A DNA stretch of 64,000 nt, from NCBI RefSeq assembly GCF_900343085.1, contig NZ_OPYI01000007.1, positions 1-64,000 of the forward strand. The letters run 5' to 3'. The position numbers were made by a program, and so were the translations under genes. The stretch comes from Aedoeadaptatus coli. GTDB lineage: Bacteria > Bacillota > Clostridia > Tissierellales > Peptoniphilaceae. Below the pieces are notes generated by a model, which was given only the letters and a program-made list of their open reading frames with translations, was not told where the DNA came from and did not search any database. Of the stretch, positions 60,285 to 64,000 are shown in pieces (positions within the stretch are counted from its first letter, which is position 1; every line of letters starts with the position of its first letter).

Positions 60285-61285
60285 AGTAAAAATATCTTCT
60301 CGTTTTCGTGTTTATTGGGCCGCTGCATGAGATCCGACACGGCCTGCCCGGGATCGGCGCCGCGGTACAAGACGTCGTAGAGTTTTTCGGTAATGGGCAT
60401 TTCGATGCCAAGCTCCCGAGAGAGTTCGTAGCATGCCTTCGTGGTTTTATACCCTTCCACCACCATGCCCACTTTCTCGATGGCGGCATCGGGATCCGTC
60501 CCCTTGCCGATGAGGTTGCCGAAGCGCCAATTGCGGCTGTGGACGCTGGTGCATGTGACGATTAAATCGCCGATCCCGGAAAGGCCTTGAAAGGTAATTG
60601 GCTTCGCGCCCAAGGCAATGCCTAAACGCTGAATTTCCGTAAGGCCCCGGGTCATCAAGGCGGCCTTGGCATTGTCGCCGTAGCCCAGGCCGTCGGAAAG
60701 GCCGGCACCGAGGGCGATAATGTTTTTTAATGCGCCTCCGATTTCTACGCCGATCATATCATCTTGAACATAGACGCGGAAGCTGTCGTAAGTAAATAAG
60801 TCTTGGGCCCACAGGGCGTGTTTTTCGTCTTCGGCGCAGACCAAAACGGTGGTGGGCATGAATTTCGCCACCTCTTCCGCATGGGAAGGCCCGGATAAGA
60901 CGATGTAGGGCGAATCGGGCAGGATTTCTTTGGCCACTTGAGAGAGGCGCAGATGGCTTCCCTGCTCCAGTCCCTTGGCCAGATTAATGACCGGGGCTTT
61001 CGATCCGGAGCGTGCCACGGCTTCCATGGTGGAGCGCACCGCCCCTGTGGGCACGGCCAAGACGATGCCATCTGCTCCTTCGATGGTTTCTTCCACAGAA
61101 AGGTGCACCTGAATCGACGGATCGAAGGTGAAATCCTCTAAATAGCCGGGATTGTCCCCCACCGATTGAATCCGCGCGTATTGTTTTTCGTTGCGTGTGT
61201 ACATATGCACCTCGTGGCCGATGCGGGCCAGGAGATTGGCAATGGCGCTGCCCCAACTGCCGCAACCTAAAATTCCGATCTTCAC
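60281..61285 (-). CDS. gpsA: Glycerol-3-phosphate dehydrogenase [NAD(P)+]
   Basis: A 334-residue GpsA. NAD(P) binding GILGCGSWGSAIANLLA at the start, VINLAKGLEQG, SGPSHAEEVA, and the catalytic-lysine region IGGALKNIIALGAGLSDGL. It makes sn-glycerol-3-phosphate, the acceptor for PlsY encoded just upstream (4-base gap). Der-plsY-gpsA is a conserved Firmicutes order. Confidence 0.97.
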   Translation of the reverse strand: MKIGILGCGSWGSAIANLLARIGHEVHMYTRNEKQYARIQSVGDNPGYLEDFTFDPSIQVHLSVEETIEGADGIVLAVPTGAVRSTMEAVARSGSKAPVINLAKGLEQGSHLRLSQVAKEILPDSPYIVLSGPSHAEEVAKFMPTTVLVCAEDEKHALWAQDLFTYDSFRVYVQDDMIGVEIGGALKNIIALGAGLSDGLGYGDNAKAALMTRGLTEIQRLGIALGAKPITFQGLSGIGDLIVTCTSVHSRNWRFGNLIGKGTDPDAAIEKVGMVVEGYKTTKACYELSRELGIEMPITEKLYDVLYRGADPGQAVSDLMQRPNKHENEKIFLL

Positions 61286-61289
61286 CGAA

Positions 61290-61874
61290 TCAACCTCCGA
61301 TCTTGTTTTCTCTGCCTTCTTTCAAGCGAATCAAATTGTCTTTATGGCGAATAAAGCCCAACAACCACACGGCGAGAATCGCCCAGCGATTGTAGCCGAT
61401 GCTTCCGTATTTTATAAGCATGGCCGCACTGCTCAGGCTGAGAAAGGTCAGGGACCCGACGCTCACGTATTTGGTGACCTTCGCTGCGATGACGCCGGCG
61501 ATGGCCGCGACGCCTCCCCACAATGGCTGAAGCGTCGTATAGGAGCCGAAGGTTGTGGCGATGCCTTTGCCGCCGCGAAAACCTAAGTAAAAGGGAAAGT
61601 CGTGGCCTAAAACGACGAAGAGGGCGGCGAAGAGCCGTATGGATTCGTCCAGCATGGGCGCGAGTAAAGCCATGGCCACCACGCCTTTTAATACGTCGAT
61701 GGCGAAAGTGGTGTAGCCCAGCTTCTTCCCCATGACCCGCACGGCATTGGTGGTGCCGGCATTGCCGCTTCCCTCGTCGCGAATGTCTTTGTGGAAAAAC
61801 GCGCGACTTAAAATATAGGCGCCTGAAACAGAGCCCACCAAGTAGCAGGCAAAAAGTACGAGGAGCGTCTTCAT
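61290..61874 (-). CDS. plsY: Glycerol-3-phosphate acyltransferase PlsY
   Basis: A 194-residue polytopic enzyme that uses acyl-phosphate (from PlsX) to acylate glycerol-3-phosphate. Motif 1 lies in DEGSGNAGTTNAVRVMGKK, motif 2 in LGHDFPFYLGFRGGKGIATT. Five or so membrane segments. It overlaps der by 4 bases. Together with plsX, gpsA and acpP the window covers the first phosphatidic acid steps. Confidence 0.96.
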   Translation of the reverse strand: MKTLLVLFACYLVGSVSGAYILSRAFFHKDIRDEGSGNAGTTNAVRVMGKKLGYTTFAIDVLKGVVAMALLAPMLDESIRLFAALFVVLGHDFPFYLGFRGGKGIATTFGSYTTLQPLWGGVAAIAGVIAAKVTKYVSVGSLTFLSLSSAAMLIKYGSIGYNRWAILAVWLLGFIRHKDNLIRLKEGRENKIGG

Positions 61875-63178
61875 CGATTCCTCAACTCCATAATAATGGG
61901 CACGCCGTCGAAGCGATAGGCCGCGCGAATTTGATTTTCCAAATAGCGCAAATAGGTGAAGTGGAAAAGTTCCTTGTCGTTGACGGACAGCACGATTTTC
62001 GGCGGTCTGGCCGAGACTTGGCTCGCGTAGTAAAGCTTCCCGCGCTTGCCCTTATCCGAAGGGGGCTGATTCATTAAGACGGCCCGGTTCATAATGTCGT
62101 TTAAGACCCCGGTTTGAATCCTGAGGGAGTAATTGTTGTTGACCACGTGAATCATGTTCAACAATTTTTCCACGCGAGAACCTGTCAGGGCCGAGATGAA
62201 AATCATGGGCGCGTAGTTTAAAAAGGGCAGCTCCATGCGAATGGCCTCTTCGAATTGCTTCATGGTGCGGGTTTCTTTTTCGATGGCATCCCACTTGTTC
62301 ACGGCGATAATCATGGCCTTGTTGTTGTCGTGGGCGTAGCCTGCGATCTTCGAATCCTGCTCGCTGACGCCTTCCGTGGCGTCGATTAAAAGCACGCAAA
62401 CGTCGGCCAACTCGATGCTTCTTAAAGTACGCACCACGGAGTAGCGTTCCACTTTTTCGTTGATTTTTTTGCGCTTTCGAAGGCCCGCCGTGTCGATGAG
62501 CACGTAGTCCGTGTCCTCGTATTCGAAGAAAGAGTGAATGGAATCCCGAGTCGTGCCGGGAATGTTCGTCACGATGGAGCGCTCTTCCCCTAAAATGCGG
62601 TTCACCAAAGAAGATTTGCCCGCATTGGGCTTTCCGATAAAGGCCACTTTAATTTCGTCGCGGAAATCATCCTCTTCCACCTTTGGAAAGGAGGCCACCG
62701 TGGCATCCAGCAAATCGCCGATGCCCCGGGACTGCTCTGCGCTGATTGTGTAGGGCTCGCCTAAACCAAGCTCGTAGAAGTCGTAGCGATGGTCTTCCGA
62801 TTCCTTGGCGTCCATTTTATTGACGACGAGAAGGGCTTCTTTTCCGCTCTTTCGAATGTAGGCGGCCACTTCGCGGTCCACGGTGGTCAGGCCTTCCTTG
62901 CCATCGACGACAAATAAAATAATCTGCGCATTTTCCACAGCCACTTCCGCCTGGGCCATGATTTCAGGCATAAAGGTCTCGTCGCTGGAGGGGTCCAGCC
63001 CGCCCGTGTCGATTAAAGTAAATTCATGATCGAGCCACGTAGCCTTCGCATAGATTCTGTCTCGCGTCACGCCCGGCGTATCCTCGGTAATGGATATTTT
63101 CGAGCGCGTCAGCACATTAAATAAGGTACTCTTCCCCACATTGGGGCGACCTAATATACAGACGACCGGTCTATTCAA
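61871..63178 (-). CDS. der: Ribosome biogenesis GTPase Der (EngA)
   Basis: A 435-residue tandem GTPase. The first G domain has GRPNVGKSTLF (near 9-19) and DTGG, the second GKPNAGKSSLVN (near 182-193), DTAGLR and NKWD; the C-terminal KH-like domain ends in the family-typical RFDGVPIIMELRNR region. It is essential for 50S assembly. It overlaps the DUF512 gene by 8 bases. Confidence 0.97.
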   Translation of the reverse strand: MNRPVVCILGRPNVGKSTLFNVLTRSKISITEDTPGVTRDRIYAKATWLDHEFTLIDTGGLDPSSDETFMPEIMAQAEVAVENAQIILFVVDGKEGLTTVDREVAAYIRKSGKEALLVVNKMDAKESEDHRYDFYELGLGEPYTISAEQSRGIGDLLDATVASFPKVEEDDFRDEIKVAFIGKPNAGKSSLVNRILGEERSIVTNIPGTTRDSIHSFFEYEDTDYVLIDTAGLRKRKKINEKVERYSVVRTLRSIELADVCVLLIDATEGVSEQDSKIAGYAHDNNKAMIIAVNKWDAIEKETRTMKQFEEAIRMELPFLNYAPMIFISALTGSRVEKLLNMIHVVNNNYSLRIQTGVLNDIMNRAVLMNQPPSDKGKRGKLYYASQVSARPPKIVLSVNDKELFHFTYLRYLENQIRAAYRFDGVPIIMELRNR

Positions 63179-64000
63179 CAGGACGCACCTCCAAACATTT
63201 TTCTAAAAATTCCGCACCGTTGTTGCTTACGGTGATAATCTTCGCACCTAATTCTTTTTCCAAAGCATCCACTGTTACATCGTCTAATGTAATGGCGCGG
63301 TCGCTTCGAAACATTGACATAGGTAACATTATAGCATCGTGGATTTTACCTTTCAATTGACGGACCACGTCCTCCGCCGTCAAGAGCCCCGCCACTTTTA
63401 CCGTGTCGCCGAAAAATTCGTTTTTTATGGTAACCACGTCGCATTGAATGCCGGGGAATTTTTCGTGAATCATATGGTCCAATTCTTCAAAAAGAGGCGC
63501 CGCATACTCTCCCGTGGCCAAAGTGATTTTGGAACGATGGGCCCCTTCCGCCCGATCCAGGGCTTCTTTAAATTCTTCGTAGAAGGAGCGCATGAGGCCC
63601 ACGCCGTTTTCGTACTGCGGGTAGCCGTCGTAGAAATCCGCCTCGGGCAGATCCTTTTCGGCGATGAGGTAAAACTCATCGGAAGCGTAGACCCAGTGGC
63701 GGCCACAGATTTTCCGCATGTCTTTTGCAAATGCCTCGGCAATGGCGATCACTTCCCGCGCCTGATCCTTCGTGTAGGGAGAAAGCTTCGGCAAATTCTC
63801 ACGATACTTAGAAAGACCCACGGGCACCATGGCCACGGAGGCCACTTGAGGCATGAGAGATGTCAAGTCCCTCAAGGTGCGCTTCAGTTCCTCCCCGTCG
63901 TTCACGCCGGGGAGCAGCACGATTTGCGCGTTCATGACGATGCCCGCATCAGCCAGGCGCTTCATATCCTCCATTATCTTTCCCGCCGAGGGATTCTTCA
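63171..64000 (-). CDS. DUF512 radical-SAM-like protein (N-terminus beyond window)
   Basis: The minus frame is open to the window edge; about 276 C-terminal residues are seen, with the first visible codons reading KNPSAGKIMEDM. The part present contains QIVLLPGVNDGEELKRTL, VPVGLSKYRENLP, SDEFYLIAEKDLPEADFYDGYPQ as blocks and the DUF512 domain. Complete family members have an N-terminal PDZ domain and a radical SAM core with its cysteines, which would be outside the window. The family lies before der in most clostridia and its reaction is unknown. Confidence 0.88.
   Translation of the reverse strand, partial: KNPSAGKIMEDMKRLADAGIVMNAQIVLLPGVNDGEELKRTLRDLTSLMPQVASVAMVPVGLSKYRENLPKLSPYTKDQAREVIAIAEAFAKDMRKICGRHWVYASDEFYLIAEKDLPEADFYDGYPQYENGVGLMRSFYEEFKEALDRAEGAHRSKITLATGEYAAPLFEELDHMIHEKFPGIQCDVVTIKNEFFGDTVKVAGLLTAEDVVRQLKGKIHDAIMLPMSMFRSDRAITLDDVTVDALEKELGAKIITVSNNGAEFLEKCLEVRPVE

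Overview
The window looks like chromosome from an anaerobic Gram-positive (Firmicutes) bacterium of the Clostridia/Tissierellia type with a moderate G+C content. The grounds are a SCIFF ranthipeptide gene with its radical SAM maturase (a clostridial hallmark), HemZ-type radical SAM protein, a T-box leader on asnA, YlxM-Ffh, the YlmE/SepF/YlmH division neighbourhood, PyrR, KhpA, and strong AGGAGG ribosome binding sites. A Peptoniphilaceae member (for example the higher-GC Aedoeadaptatus/Peptoniphilus relatives) would fit, but this is inference. Apart from one gene (mtnP, 54396-55121) every gene is on the minus strand, so in transcription order the window reads from right to left.

Right to left. 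(1) 55175-64000: a DUF512 radical-SAM-like protein (cut by the window edge), der, plsY, gpsA, an HlyD-like adaptor, yggS, sepF, ylmH, lspA, an rluD-type pseudouridine synthase and pyrR: ribosome maturation, phospholipid precursor and cell division genes, closed by a bidirectional terminator. (2) 49650-55121: a divergent pair, mtnP (+) and mtnA (-), for 5'-thio/deoxynucleoside salvage. The mtnA transcript continues into an HD phosphohydrolase, an OmpR-type two-component pair, a lipoprotein and a small membrane protein, then a terminator. (3) 38326-49629: from an extended -10 promoter, yraN, comM, dprA and topA run into a compact type IV pilus set (pilB, pilC, major-pilin-like gene, prepilin peptidase, and a PilM/PilN-like fusion) and an AIR-synthase-family gene. 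DNA-uptake genes next to a minimal pilus suggest a competence pseudopilus. (4) 36071-38303: a cell wall amidase with its own promoter, rdgB, and a two-tRNA unit (His, Leu) with a near-consensus promoter and terminator. (5) 28117-36040: plsX, acpP, rnc, an Elp3-like radical SAM protein, smc and ftsY, a classic fatty acid/SRP cluster. (6) 22697-28094: alr, then ylxM-ffh-rpsP-khpA-rimM-trmD-rplS from a consensus promoter, closed by a terminator. (7) 18223-22662: a GH18 glycosidase, a zinc-dependent phospholipase C-like protein, then asnA under a T-box leader with an Asn (AAC) specifier, followed by an unknown 252-residue protein. (8) 723-18212: a very long co-directional run, ruvC-ruvA-ruvB-spoIID-like-queA-tgt-yajC-scfA-(terminator-like hairpin)-scfB-recJ-relA-dtd-MBL hydrolase-hemZ-Mur ligase-aspS-rseC-like, ended by a terminator. 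(9) 1-586: the 5' part of an IS1182-family transposase gene, cut by the left edge.

The window is mostly housekeeping. The points that stand out are the SCIFF peptide gene (48 codons, easily missed), the T-box whose acceptor-binding UGGC matches tRNA-Asn, a consensus promoter for ylxM with a perfect dyad in its spacer and a terminator-like hairpin at the start of the transcript, several other terminators placed directly against the next gene's Shine-Dalgarno, the PilM/PilN-like fusion, a Mur ligase lacking the canonical amino-acid recognition motif, and an S16 protein with a tail as long as the protein itself. No CRISPR array, rRNA, prophage or replication origin was seen. No gene-free stretch exceeds 300 bases; the longest (20067-20288) is the T-box leader.
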